A program made the translations under genes and the position numbers. 64,000 nt of DNA from Endocalyx cinctus (lineage: Eukaryota; Ascomycota; Sordariomycetes; Amphisphaeriales; Apiosporaceae). Positions within the stretch are counted from its first letter, which is position 1, and each line of letters opens with the position of its first letter. Positions 10,816 through 21,353 of the stretch are shown here, piece by piece. The notes beneath the pieces are model-generated. The model was not told the DNA's origin. It did not search any database and saw only the letters and a program-made list of their open reading frames with translations. The stretch spans positions 4,266,915 to 4,330,914 of the forward strand of contig BCKC01000004.1 in assembly GCA_001600455.1 (NCBI GenBank), read 5' to 3'.

Positions 10816-11970
10816 TTTCTATCTTCGATAATGAGCTCAACTACACCTCGTGTAGTGCTCCACGCAAACGACCAAAATATTCGTCTCCGGTGCGTTATGC
10901 TTTTGTCAGGCTGAAAAGGAGAAAGGCAGAAATGGAGTGAATATAAGGCATCAGTTACGAGAAATTATGTAATAGTAGCGGGTCACGAAGCGAGAAGTCG
11001 AGTTGTGCTATGGATAAAGGCATCAAGTTTCGGGAAACTGACAGTTTGGAATAGAAAATCCAAGCTTAACAAAAATGAGAAAATGTTTTATAGGACTTGG
11101 AGACGATTGATGCTGAGCTGAAAACATGGATTACGATAATCGTGAATTACAAGATAAGAAACTGAGTGTTGGAGTAGAAATTAGAACTAGGCCTATTTCG
11201 GCATATTTCCCCATTTTTGGAGACATGACCAATCAAAGCGTTTGTTACACCGAGGGATATATGGCAAGAACTTATCAAGAAGACAACAGAGGGAGGTCTG
11301 CATAGCTCTGTAGTATCATTCTGTTTCTCTGAGCAAATAAGATGGGTTTCATATACACCTTCATATGCCATCTCTATTCGGTGTATTAATAACTGTACGG
11401 CGTTCAAGATGGTTATTGGATAACTTGGCTGAAATAGCCCCGAAGTCATAACCAAACTGCATGAATTCAAATGGGAGGCGATAATTATATGGTGATATCA
11501 ATCAACGCTATTTTTTATGGCATAATTAATCTGTTTATGTATATGTACCTATTTCCAAGTTGAAACATATCAACCATATCTCATAGACCATCATAGACCA
11601 CCTCCTCCCAACACTATCACCCACTATTGAAAGTCCACACCTATGATCATGAACACAGCTTCAGATCTATCAATCAACCAAGGTGAACAGTACCCAGTCT
11701 ATGTGGTAATATGGATCAATTGGTCTCGAGGCCGAGTTATGGGATCTACCTTGACATTGGCTCGACAAAATGCCTGTAAGAGATTGGTGTGAGATAGGTT
11801 TCTTATGGAGTATTTTATAACATAGATTAATGCTTAAGGAGGGAAGTTTCTAGCTATTAGAATGTGCTATGAGAAGGCCCCTAAGTAGGCCTGAACTAGC
11901 CCTGATTCAACCTTAGTTCTAGTTCACTGCCTAGGCCCTTACAGTACTTATGCCTGCAGGATGACAATTG
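10816..11970. other. Intergenic spacer
   Basis: 5' flank of the 2EXR gene and 3' flank of the F-box/LRR-like gene. A short direct repeat, CATAGACCA, occurs twice near 11583-11600. The minus frame 11147-11470 has no recognisable family. Confidence 0.5.
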
Positions 11971-13744
11971 TTAGGAGTCTCCTATAATAACCATTCTCTC
12001 AGTATCCCAAAGCTTAACATCCCTTTTTGAAGGACTAAATCTCTTGGTATAATGGTACAACACCCGTTTCGGCCCCAATGCCCAGGTTGTGAATTTAGGG
12101 CATGGGTAACTTGTCACTTCAATCTCCACTCGTCCCAAAGAATGTCTTGATTTACCGTTTTTAAGGTACTCCATCGCGCAGACGGCGTCTTTCATAGATA
12201 TGCCGATTTTGGAATCCTCGCCGGCTAAAGGCTCAATCTCAAGGTGCTTTATCATTGGCAGGCATGCAAGCGACTTCAGACGATCCGAAATTTGGATGGA
12301 ATTAGCATCGGTATCGGTACGGGGAAGTTCGAGTCGGCCGAGATGAATCCTTAGATGCGAAAGACGCGGGCATATGCGAAGCATTCGTATATGTTCCGCT
12401 GAGAGGTAAGTGTTCTCTTTGAAAAAAGTCTCGACCCGGAGACGCTCTAGATTTTGAGCGTTCTGTTTTGAATGATGCAAATAGTCCATCAAGAAGCCAG
12501 GATCAAACCCACCGAGGGTCAACTCTGTCACCGCCAATGGAAAGAGCATTTGGCGTGTCGCGGAAAGGTCTCGGCCGGAAGTATCGTCCCAATCTTTTCC
12601 GTAAGTGTACAACTCCATAGATCGAATGGATGAGAGGTTTTGCCCTGTAAGACGATTGGCAAATTGTTCGATGAGGAAAGTGTGGTGAAGAGACAGAGAT
12701 TCTAGATGATCCCATTTCAGCATCTTCCAATATTTCCACGCGTCGTCTGAAACGAGGAACTCTCCAGCTAGCTCTAGCGATATCAGATTCTTCAATTTGG
12801 CCACAGCGGGCCCTATGTACAGCAGAGTAACTAACTTTTCCGTCTCGTGTTTACGGCTGACCCATGTAGGATACTCAGGGTCTCCCCTTTTCATGTCGAC
12901 ACCCAAATGTTTAATGCCAGGGTTCTGGTCGAGGATAGAGGCCAGCGTGATACCGGCATCTGGCTCATCATAATTCCATCCGATGCCAAAGAGGGAAAAG
13001 TGAAGGGAAGTAAGACAGCGGAGGGACTGTGTATCCAAACAGCCAGAGTCTAGTTTATTAGGGTCGCTAGTGTAGTCAATTTCGTATGTGAATCGGTCGA
13101 AGGAAATATTGATGTTTCTATCCAGTGACACAACTCTATTTAAAAGAGACCGTCTAAGATCGTTCATGTCAGAAAGACCCCACTCCACATCGTCGTAATA
13201 AGTATCTTCCATGTTGTCATAAGAACGATTTTGTGACTGGTCCCCACCAATACTGTCGTCGTTTCCGTTAGCTGTGCTAGAATCAATCATAGGTGAGAGG
13301 TAATTGGACCGCTCAATAACTCACCTGACAGATTGGAGAATGTCTAGCTCAGGGATAAGACGCTCAAGTCTCTCTTTTAAATCAAACGGGACACATTCTC
13401 CGGCTACAGGGACAACTAATTCTCTAACAAGCTTACAAATATCTGGCCGCGAAAGAAGAAAATCCAAGAAGCGGGTCTCTCTGTCGTGACCATCGTAATC
13501 AAAGACCGGTATGGTGACTTTACGGAAAAGGATTGGCAAGGCGAGCTCGTGCATCTTCTTGTTAGCGAGCGAGAGATTCGACAGCGCATTTGGTGGGAAA
13601 TGGCCGCGGTACACCTTCTCGTTGTTAGAAGGGAAAAGAAAAAAAAAAGGAAGAGTTTTAGTTCTGTGCAGAGATTTTGGCATGTCTCACCTCCTCCATT
13701 ATGAGCTGTTGAAGCTCCTTGGGCAAAGGGCCGAAGTTAGCCAT
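11971..13744 (-). CDS. F-box / leucine-rich-repeat-like protein
   Basis: Three exons: 13691-13744, 13325-13617 and 11971-13276, giving 550 residues. Introns are 13618-13690 (donor GTGAGA) and 13277-13324 (GTGAGT...TCTAG). The second junction rebuilds codon AG|C. The spliced N-terminus reads FGPLPKELQQLIMEE then HFPPNALSNLSLANKKMHELALPILFRKV, a standard fungal F-box. The rest is a series of degenerate leucine-rich segments (LKNLISLELAGEF, DHLESLSLHHTFL, LSHLRIHLGRLELP), as in F-box substrate receptors of SCF ubiquitin ligases. The substrate is unknown. The first acceptor could lie three bases further (GAG versus AAG), changing one residue. Confidence 0.8.
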
Positions 13745-14575
13745 GGTTGTAACTGAAAGACTTCTCTCAGCGAAGTCAAAATGACGATTTGATAGGTATA
13801 CGGGGAGGCCTTGGGTGCACTTCGAACAGAAACCAATATCACACCTTCTATCGTGAATTTTTATGCGTGGTCTGACTTAAAATGATAATTCATGTTGGTT
13901 CTATGGACCAACAACCTTGGACAAATCAAATGATTTATATCAGCTGACATCATAGAGGCGTCACTGACCAGACCGTAATATGTTATACACAGATAGGTAA
14001 TTAGCTAAATATAGAATTGTCCAACCTGAGTAAAGTAACAGGATTCCTAGAAAGCTGAAAGGATTGCCTAGAAATTAAACCTTTATGAATAACATTTCGA
14101 TGTATTGTTCTTACAAGGGTTAGTTATTAAGTAAATTTCAACAACGTTATTCCAACTACACCACTAAACTTAATCTGGGTACTATTATTGATTTTTAAGC
14201 ATACTCATCTACATAGGTAGCTTCACTCACTATTCAAGCTCTACAAACAATACATATAGGAAAAATTCAAGATTCACATTACCAATATCGATTTCCATAA
14301 ATAATAATTAAACAAAAAGTAGACTGTATACCTAGGTACTTAAAGATCCTCTCCTCTTTTCTTCCCATATTTTCTCCTTCCCTTCTAGCTACGTAGGTAC
14401 TATAAGTTAATAAAACTTATGAACCAGTACATCCTGTAATTAGCATGTGCGACGCTAAGCCTTTGATGATGCTGCACCGGACATGGAGGACATTGCATTT
14501 AAGAACCCGTCTGCATCAAATATTTGGCCCCTTCTGTATTGATGATAATCGTTAATTTTATTCTTACAACGTTAA
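13745..14575. other. Intergenic spacer
   Basis: AT-rich. Contains one TACCTAGGTA palindrome at 14329-14338 and a related TACGTAGGTA at 14391-14400. No gene recognised. Confidence 0.5.
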
Positions 14576-14884
14576 CTGGCCTGGGAAAGGGGAGGGGGAT
14601 ACGAGTATAGCGCGCGGAGCGAAAATACGGACTGGTGCGTGAGGGCAACTTTTGTGAAAGACAATAGATGCACTTATTGCCTATCAGATCTCTGCGAAAC
14701 CTGTTATAGCGAAGTCATGAACAATAAGCTGGACGGCTGGTTCGTCTGCGAGCATCTGCATAAACATATCCGGTTTCCTGGCGTTGCGGGCGACACTTTT
14801 ACTAAGGACATGATCAAAGCTAATGGCGTGATGGTTCCATTTTCAGAATGGATAGCGGAGTTGAAGAATCATTATGATATCTAG
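14576..14884 (+). pseudogene. Orphan cysteine-rich tail, likely remnant of a larger gene
   Basis: An open frame with no ATG start, running to TAG at 14882-14884. It encodes CTYCLSDLCETCYSEV then a spaced C-x-H-x2-H, about 60 residues resembling the ZZ-like zinc-binding tail found at the C-terminus of many fungal STAND, ankyrin and TPR proteins, where CxxC...CxxCY is followed by an HxxH-type pattern. It ends in a short acidic-aromatic tail (SEWIAELKNHYDI). No upstream exon with NTPase or repeat domains was found. It is either a relic of a lost gene or the last exon of one whose body has decayed. The assignment is tentative. Confidence 0.45.
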
Positions 14885-15734
14885 AAAGGTGATGCTGAAT
14901 GCTGAAGATTGAGATGAGAAAGTGTCGTAGTGCGTACAACAGTACGTTGCTACTATCTAATTACATACGAAAAACGATAATTATTGTATCCCCAATGGGG
15001 TATCCCTAAAAAAGGAAAATTTGCCATATTCACAGTTAGCTCTATAGGCACCCTTATTACTGCTGGGTAAACCACATATCAGGCAAGACTAGTTAAGACC
15101 TAATTACATACCGAAAATTGGAGTCATAATCAGAGCCTGCCTTGTCTCTAAATATTACTTTGGGCCACCGGAAAACATCATTGGTACCTTTGCATGGACT
15201 TGAATTTGAAGCAGGCTGTGCATTACCAGTAGTTACCTGCAATATTTGGCTTCCCGTTGCTATTCGTTTTCTATAGGATGTGTGAAGTGGAAATAGGGGC
15301 TGCGTTGGTTTCTGACTACATCATACTAAACCAGATCCAAATGGCTTATCAAAAAAAAAAAAAAAAAAAGTGAGAGGAATACAGGAAAACAGCGAAATGG
15401 GAAATATAATATAATAATAAATCACCCAAGAAATAAGGGAATAATGGAACGACAGGATATGCGCGAAATTAGGCAGATCATAACTGCTGCCAGCTTCGCC
15501 CTGTGGCGGATTATTGGCGAAAATACAGGCACGAAATACAGTGCTACATGCAATGTAACACTACTCAAGTTAGAAATATATACTCTTCGCTTCAACCAAG
15601 ACTTACGTTTCTCCCTTCTCCTTTCTTCTTTCTTCTTTTTCTTCGTATCCAATAATAAGAATAATAAACTTTCGAAGAACACGCTATCCCGGAAACAAAT
15701 CTTATTTTAATTAAATAGATAAATTGAGATATTG
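14885..15734. other. Intergenic spacer
   Basis: AT-rich, with a 19-base A run at 15351-15369. Probably promoter of the HET-like gene. No gene recognised. Confidence 0.5.
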
Positions 15735-16646
15735 ATGGCATCCCCTGATGAGTCTTCAGCGTGGGACTCGCTCGTACATCGAAGTATCAATGCCTGGAAG
15801 CCACTTCATGGAGGTCCGTGTAGGCGGGAAGAGGAAGCTTTGAACAGTTGTAAAGGCCTGGACGATTTCATGTCAAACTGCGCACAGATTTTCATGTTCT
15901 GGTTTTTCCAACGTAAAGAAGCTTTTATGGGGCAGAAAAAGATGACCAAATGGAGCCGAGACCGGTTGGATGATTATGTTCTTCTGCCTGCCACTCCAGG
16001 CTTCGTTCTGCGGCGCGACTGCTTCTTCGTTAGTCACTTCTGGCACACCAAAGACAACCCCGATCCTGACGGAACCTACTTACGCCTCAATCAGCAAGAA
16101 TTGGGATCACAGAGTTGGTCGTACATCTGGGTGGACTGGTCGTGCGCGCCCCAAGAGCCGCGCACCGGTGCGGAGCAGAAATACTTCGTCCGAGCGCTTC
16201 AATCGATGCCAGCCATCATTCGGAACTGCGGGTTTATGTGGTATTACCCCTGTTTTGAGCCACGATTGTGGATCTTATACGAAATTGCCGAATACACTCT
16301 CACTTGTGTTGGCGAGTTAGATCGGACGCCAGATATCGAAACATTTCAAGACCATGTCGATGAGATGATGCGTAACGGAGTGCGTGCGACCCTGAATAAA
16401 CACAACTATAAATGCACTTACGACCGTGATAGAGAGTTCTTAATCTCTTGGCTTGAGCTTCTTACATTTCTCATAAGACTTCGGATCAATATTTATGACA
16501 TCAGATGTATATTCGATATATTGACTTTGAATCCTGCTATTTTTATTATTATACCTACCCTCAGCGGTGCGATGGAACTTGCCTTGTATGAAGGTACTTT
16601 GACTATAAATGGAACATGCCACACATTCACGCCGTTTCCTGAATAG
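15735..16646 (+). CDS. HET-like domain protein of unknown function
   Basis: Single exon, 303 residues from ATG at 15735. The core reads CFFVSHFWHTKDNPDPDG, then YIWVDWSCAPQEPRTGAEQ, then IIRNCGFMWYYPCFEPRLWILYEIAEY. The FVSHxW and W-x-DWxCxPQ motifs parallel the SHxWG and WIDxxCIxQ motifs of HET domains, so it may share the HET/TIR-like fold, but this exact architecture is less studied. The C-terminal third is more variable and ends without a known domain. It lies near other recognition-type genes and relics (HET, NACHT, PNP-NLR), which fits a role in allorecognition or immunity; that role is inference. No signal peptide or membrane segment is obvious. Confidence 0.65.
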   Translation: MASPDESSAWDSLVHRSINAWKPLHGGPCRREEEALNSCKGLDDFMSNCAQIFMFWFFQRKEAFMGQKKMTKWSRDRLDDYVLLPATPGFVLRRDCFFVSHFWHTKDNPDPDGTYLRLNQQELGSQSWSYIWVDWSCAPQEPRTGAEQKYFVRALQSMPAIIRNCGFMWYYPCFEPRLWILYEIAEYTLTCVGELDRTPDIETFQDHVDEMMRNGVRATLNKHNYKCTYDRDREFLISWLELLTFLIRLRINIYDIRCIFDILTLNPAIFIIIPTLSGAMELALYEGTLTINGTCHTFTPFPE

Positions 16647-18044
16647 GTAAGTAATCTCTTGTCTTTGATTCTGTGTGATCCAAAACGAGGGGTACAATAA
16701 TGTTGTATTCTTCTCTCTCTAATGTTCTATCTAGCAAGTTTCCCACTTTCAAATAGTACGTGTATTGATAAAAGTGGGTCGTCCTAGATGAGGAGGGCTC
16801 TTTTCCACATATGTGGGTACACCCTTCCCAATTACTATGTACGTATTATACAATTATTATTAATGTCGAACAGATACGGTATGATATACCTTACCGAAAT
16901 CGATCGTTTTCAGCCTCTCCGCCGAGATTAAAGAGAAAAGAATTAACCGACACATTAGTTTATAAGATATTTTTGCCTTCGGCAACATTAACAACGTTGA
17001 TATTGCGATGAAGTTGTTGGCGGTTCATCTCCGTTTGGGGTGGATGTTATTCTGCAATGAGATACCGGCCGGATGCAAGTCCATAAAGTTGACTTCTCGT
17101 GTAACTAATATTTCAAAATTTCATTCACGTGGGAAAATATATAAAGAACCTATGCATAATCGTACCGGAAAATTCACTTCTCGCTTATGTGCGACCTGTC
17201 TGCCTCTGTCTCATAACATTCAAACTATGGGATCCGATGTCGGCATCGGGGCTGCATCGGGGCTTTAACTAGCTTTTGCATGACCGGCATATACACCGGG
17301 CCTTTGGAGCGCGGTGCCTCGAACCCATACTAAATAGCGGGAATCATCATCAATAGCATTTCTATACATTTCTCATTCGGTAAATAATGAAACTTAATAA
17401 CCCAGGTCTCACAAGTTGGACGTCATTAAGGAGCCGCTGATACAGGTTCTCGGACCCCTCAGCTCCTCCGGAAATGCCGGGAAATCGGATAACTCTGTGG
17501 AGAATGGAGAATGCGTAGTTTGAATTCGGCCGTATCTCCGCAAAATATCGGCTAGCTTGTAAGATTAAGGGTAAGCTCGCTTATCTTGTGATGGGGTAAA
17601 CAGTGGGGAGCTTTAACGAAGAGAGGGATGACTGATCTAATTGATAGTAGGGTGGATAGGTGGATATACAGCTTCAAGGAATCAAGAAAAAAAAAGAGAG
17701 AAAATTTAGCAACCCGTTTGTACTGAGTTGGTGAACAATCGCAGATTCTATCAGAGAGAGAGAGCTCAAAAAGCATTTTACCCTTACTTGTATAGACATA
17801 TCTACTTGGGAATAGTTGCCCATACTCATACGATCTAATTTTAAGCGTGGAATAAAAGTTAAATGCCAAGATGCCGACTCTCGCAAAATCAAACGACGAA
17901 AGTCGAAGCTATCTCTTCTGGAAATTAGCCCCCGTCAGTAAGATATTCACTCCAATTTACCCCGCCGAAAGACCGTTTGTGTATGCGCGATATGAATTAC
18001 TGACGGTTGCCGCTTTCTGACGCGGTTCGCTATGAGTAGTCGGC
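16647..18044. other. Intergenic spacer, may hide a 5' exon of the MFS gene
   Basis: No recognisable gene. The start of the MFS transporter is unresolved, so its first exon, if present, should lie here. A repeat GGCATCGGGGC/TGCATCGGGGC occurs at 17243-17265. Confidence 0.4.
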
Positions 18045-18068
18045 TGCCGCTTAGCGGAGCCGTTAGCG

Positions 18069-19534
18069 ATGGCGTCAATCACACCTTATGCCTTTTTTAT
18101 GGTCAAAGATATCGCTCCCAACCTCTCGGATGCGCAAGCCACGGCGTTTCTCACCGTGCTTTACTCAAGTTACTCATTCGCGCAATTCTCGACGAACCTG
18201 CTATGGGGCCGATTGAGCGATCGGATCGGAAGGAAGCCCGTGATGCTCTGCGGGCATGCGGCAGTTGCTTTGGGAATCGTCGCTTTTGGCTTCTCCTCGA
18301 GCAGATCGGCCATGTTGTGGTTCCGAATATTACCGGGCTTATTAAGCGCCAACACTGTGATTATGAGGACGGTGATAGGCGAAGTCGTGAAAACGCCCGA
18401 GACCCAAGGTAAGTTGTTTAAGACGGTGGTGGATATTTTTTTTTTCTCGGCGAGATCCGTCTTGTTGACATTGTTATAGCAAAAGCATTCGCTTGGTTCC
18501 AGACCGTTTATCAAACCGGATACGTTCTAGGGCCATTGGTTGGAGGTTATCTAGCAAGGCCGTGCTACCAATTTCCTAGCATATGTCAGGTCGGAGACGG
18601 CTCTCTTCTCGATAGGTTTCCGTATGCTCTACCTAACCTCGTAATTGGAGCTATCGCACTCGCCAGTTTCCTTGTAGCCTACTTTTACGTGGATGAGGCA
18701 TGTATCTCGAGTCTTCGCTAGTAGATGATTCATATTTAAGTACTAACAACATTTTAGACATTGCAAAAGCTCGCCGTAAAGACACCGCCTCCAGTACCAG
18801 CAGAAGAAGAAGGAGATTCAAGCGAGACTTCAGCTCTGTTAGAATCCCAGGACATGACGAAGAAAGTGAAACCGACTACTTTCAAAGAGGCGATGACCCC
18901 CAACGTGATCCATCTAGTGATCAACTACGCAATCATGGCCCAACACACCATCTGCTTTGATCAGATATTCCCTGTCTTCCTCGCGACGCCATACGCCAAG
19001 TCGGTCTTGCCCTTCCGTATTAACGGAGGACTGGAACTAACGACGGACGTGGTGGCGACCTTCATGTCCGCCTCGGGTCTCATCTCCATCGCATTGATGA
19101 TCACCCTGTTCCCCCCGGTCGACGCTCGGTTCGGCTGCTTCCGATGCATGCGCTGGAGTTTATATCTATATCCCCTGGCGTATTTCTTTATCCCGTACAT
19201 GGTAGTCCTACCGTCTTCGCCTGCTTCGGTACCGCTCTCGGCCGTTTCCGCGGTGCTGTTTACCAAGGTGCTGGCGGCGGTTTTTTCTTTCAACGAATCC
19301 GCCGTCCTTATTAATACCGCGTCCCCATCGCCCGACGCGCTCGGTCTCGTCAACGGAATGGCCCAGACAGCCGCGGCTGCCTCTCGTGCGCTGGGTCCGA
19401 TATTGATGGGATTATTCGTTACCTTGGGAGAGAAGGTTGATAGTTCCAACTTGGGCTGGTTCTTTCTGGGGGTGACGAGTGTGATTGGCGTGGGCCAGGT
19501 CTATTGGATCGACGAAGCTGCTCATGGAAAATAA
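18069..19534 (+). CDS. MFS transporter (ZIFL-like), 5' end unresolved
   Basis: Exons 18069-18408, 18480-18697 and 18758-19534 give 444 residues from this ATG. Family motifs are clear: LLWGRLSDRIGRKPVML is the MFS signature loop between TM2 and TM3, and CRLAEPLAMASITPYAFFMV is the usual TM1 of fungal zinc-induced-facilitator-like transporters. The coding frame is conserved upstream of ATG 18069 back to about 18045, but a TGA follows four codons further up, so an upstream exon or a broken start is likely. The second intron uses a GC donor (GAG|GCATGT) with branch point TACTAAC. Substrates of the family include xenobiotics and metal chelates. Plasma or vacuolar membrane location is inferred. Confidence 0.75.
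18698..18757 (+). other. GC-AG intron in the MFS gene
   Basis: Donor AG|GCATGT, branch-point sequence TACTAAC and acceptor TTTTAG. Removing 60 nt joins YFYVDE to TLQKLAV in phase 0. No GT donor fits the frame nearby. Confidence 0.75.
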
Positions 19535-21353
19535 TTCTTCAGAATCGACAAATAAGCGGCTTTCAAAAGCATGAATATCTTAAAACTCGACGTATCATAT
19601 ATAAGAGGGGCCCACTGAACAAAGGGGGAGGGGGGGTAGCCAAGATTAAGTGAAAGTAAATGCTGGAAATTTCGGTAGCGGTCTGGATTGGGTTGGTCCT
19701 ACTCTAGCGTAATCATGGCAGCAGCATTCGTATTCTTATCACAGTTTCATCGAGTCATTACTCGTGGGCGTACGAGCCTACAATTATTCTGATCATTATC
19801 GTCAGTCTTTGACGCCGGAGCAAATTATCATTGTAGATTCTTCCAACGATAGGAAGAAATGAGAATAGGCTTTTCCCAATCAATTAATACAATTTCAAAC
19901 AAATTAGATCAGTCATCTATATGAACTGAATTAACCCTAGACAAGCACCCCCTCCCCCAGTGTTGATACAAGGCATTCTAGATAGCTCACCTCAACAAGT
20001 CATCGGAACTAGACATATTGATGCGTACCAGAATACTACTAACGGACTCCCAAGTAAGGAGAATGCTCAAGGCGGAACTATATTCTAAAATTTCATTTTC
20101 ACGTCTACAGAACTGAGGCTTATTTATGCATCTACTGAAATAACTCCATCTGCTTCCAATATCAATTGCTAGACTGTAAAGATAGTCTTGTTTCCAGCAG
20201 GAACGAATTCCTTCCTAAGTGAGTCAGAAGAATTATTTCTCCTAGCCTACGCCACCCTAGACTCTCCAACATGCTCCGTGAGTCGGATTTTTCCTATACC
20301 GATTGAGTCTATGGGATTTTACGCTCCCATCCACCTCCAAGCCCCCATGCCCCCGTGAGAGCCCCATAGCACAGGAATAAAAAAGTGAAATAATTGATAT
20401 GAAGAAAAAAGTTATTCCTTGATATAAGTTTATGTCCGTACATATTAACATTTTGCCTTTAAAAAAAAATCTCGAAGGGATTTTGTGAGAATTTCCTTTT
20501 TCGTAGAAGCTCCCGCGGGTTTTTCCATAGGAAGGCGATGAGGCCCCATGGGGCCCAATTGTAAAATTAAGCATCACAGATATCTTCAAATTATAGTGTC
20601 ATCATTACGCACTCGAATAAGCGAACAATCGAGATGATGAATATGTCCATGTAAGTGAACGCGCAAAACATTTCAGCGATAACGTAAGTCAATGCACGTA
20701 CGGCTCTAGGCAGCAATTTCGTTGTATAGATAGGGGACAAATTTGTATAGCCATCCTCAACAATTATGATAAAACATTACCTATATTTGAGTTTATGCCT
20801 CTTTTGCAACTGCTGGATCGTTTCGGTGATCAATTGTTGTGTTGGATAATGGTGACGATAGGGGTGACGACAACAATAATATTTCACCGACTTTTTCCAG
20901 ACCTGCCGCCACAGTTATTCAGGAGGTTGAAGGAAGCGGTTAGTTCAAATTTCAATTAATCCATTCTATGCATGAAAGTACGTGGATAGTATTATAGATG
21001 CCTAGCGGCTACTGACGGGGGCTTTCACTGCTGACTGCTGCAAGAGAGCTCCACTGTGTATTATCTGTCAGACGGGATCGTAAGTTTAGTATAAAGCTGG
21101 GGTAAAAGAGAAACAGATGCGGGATCCAGGCTACCGGTCGCGGAGTGATCAGGTGCTATGGTTCTATAATGTCTATATATATTGAAGAGAATTGCTGATA
21201 AACAAGATTTGATATTCATTAATGAATTAACAACAATTTCGAAACATATCATTCCATCAAACCAGAGCGAGATTTACACTTTACCTTGGACGACCTAGCT
21301 GTTGACATAACCGGCCCAATCCTTATCCATCAAGCATCAATCCGCATTCCAAG
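19535..21353. other. Intergenic spacer
   Basis: 1.8 kb with G and C homopolymers near 19625 and 19955. The minus frame 20257-20589 has no recognisable domain. No element ends recognised. Confidence 0.5.

Noticed and set aside
11147..11470. Minus-strand frame of 107 residues
   Set aside because: No ATG-supported family, no motif and AT-rich codon use; it looks like chance.
17008..17268. Plus-strand frame between the HET-like and MFS genes
   Set aside because: Contains simple repeats at its end and no recognisable motif; it does not join the MFS frame.
17296..17345. tRNA-like stretch around a TTCGAGG (minus strand)
   Set aside because: The T-loop-like bases are present but flanking stems do not pair into a cloverleaf.
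20257..20589. Minus-strand frame of 110 residues
   Set aside because: No domain and an unusual composition; no splice context or homology seen.
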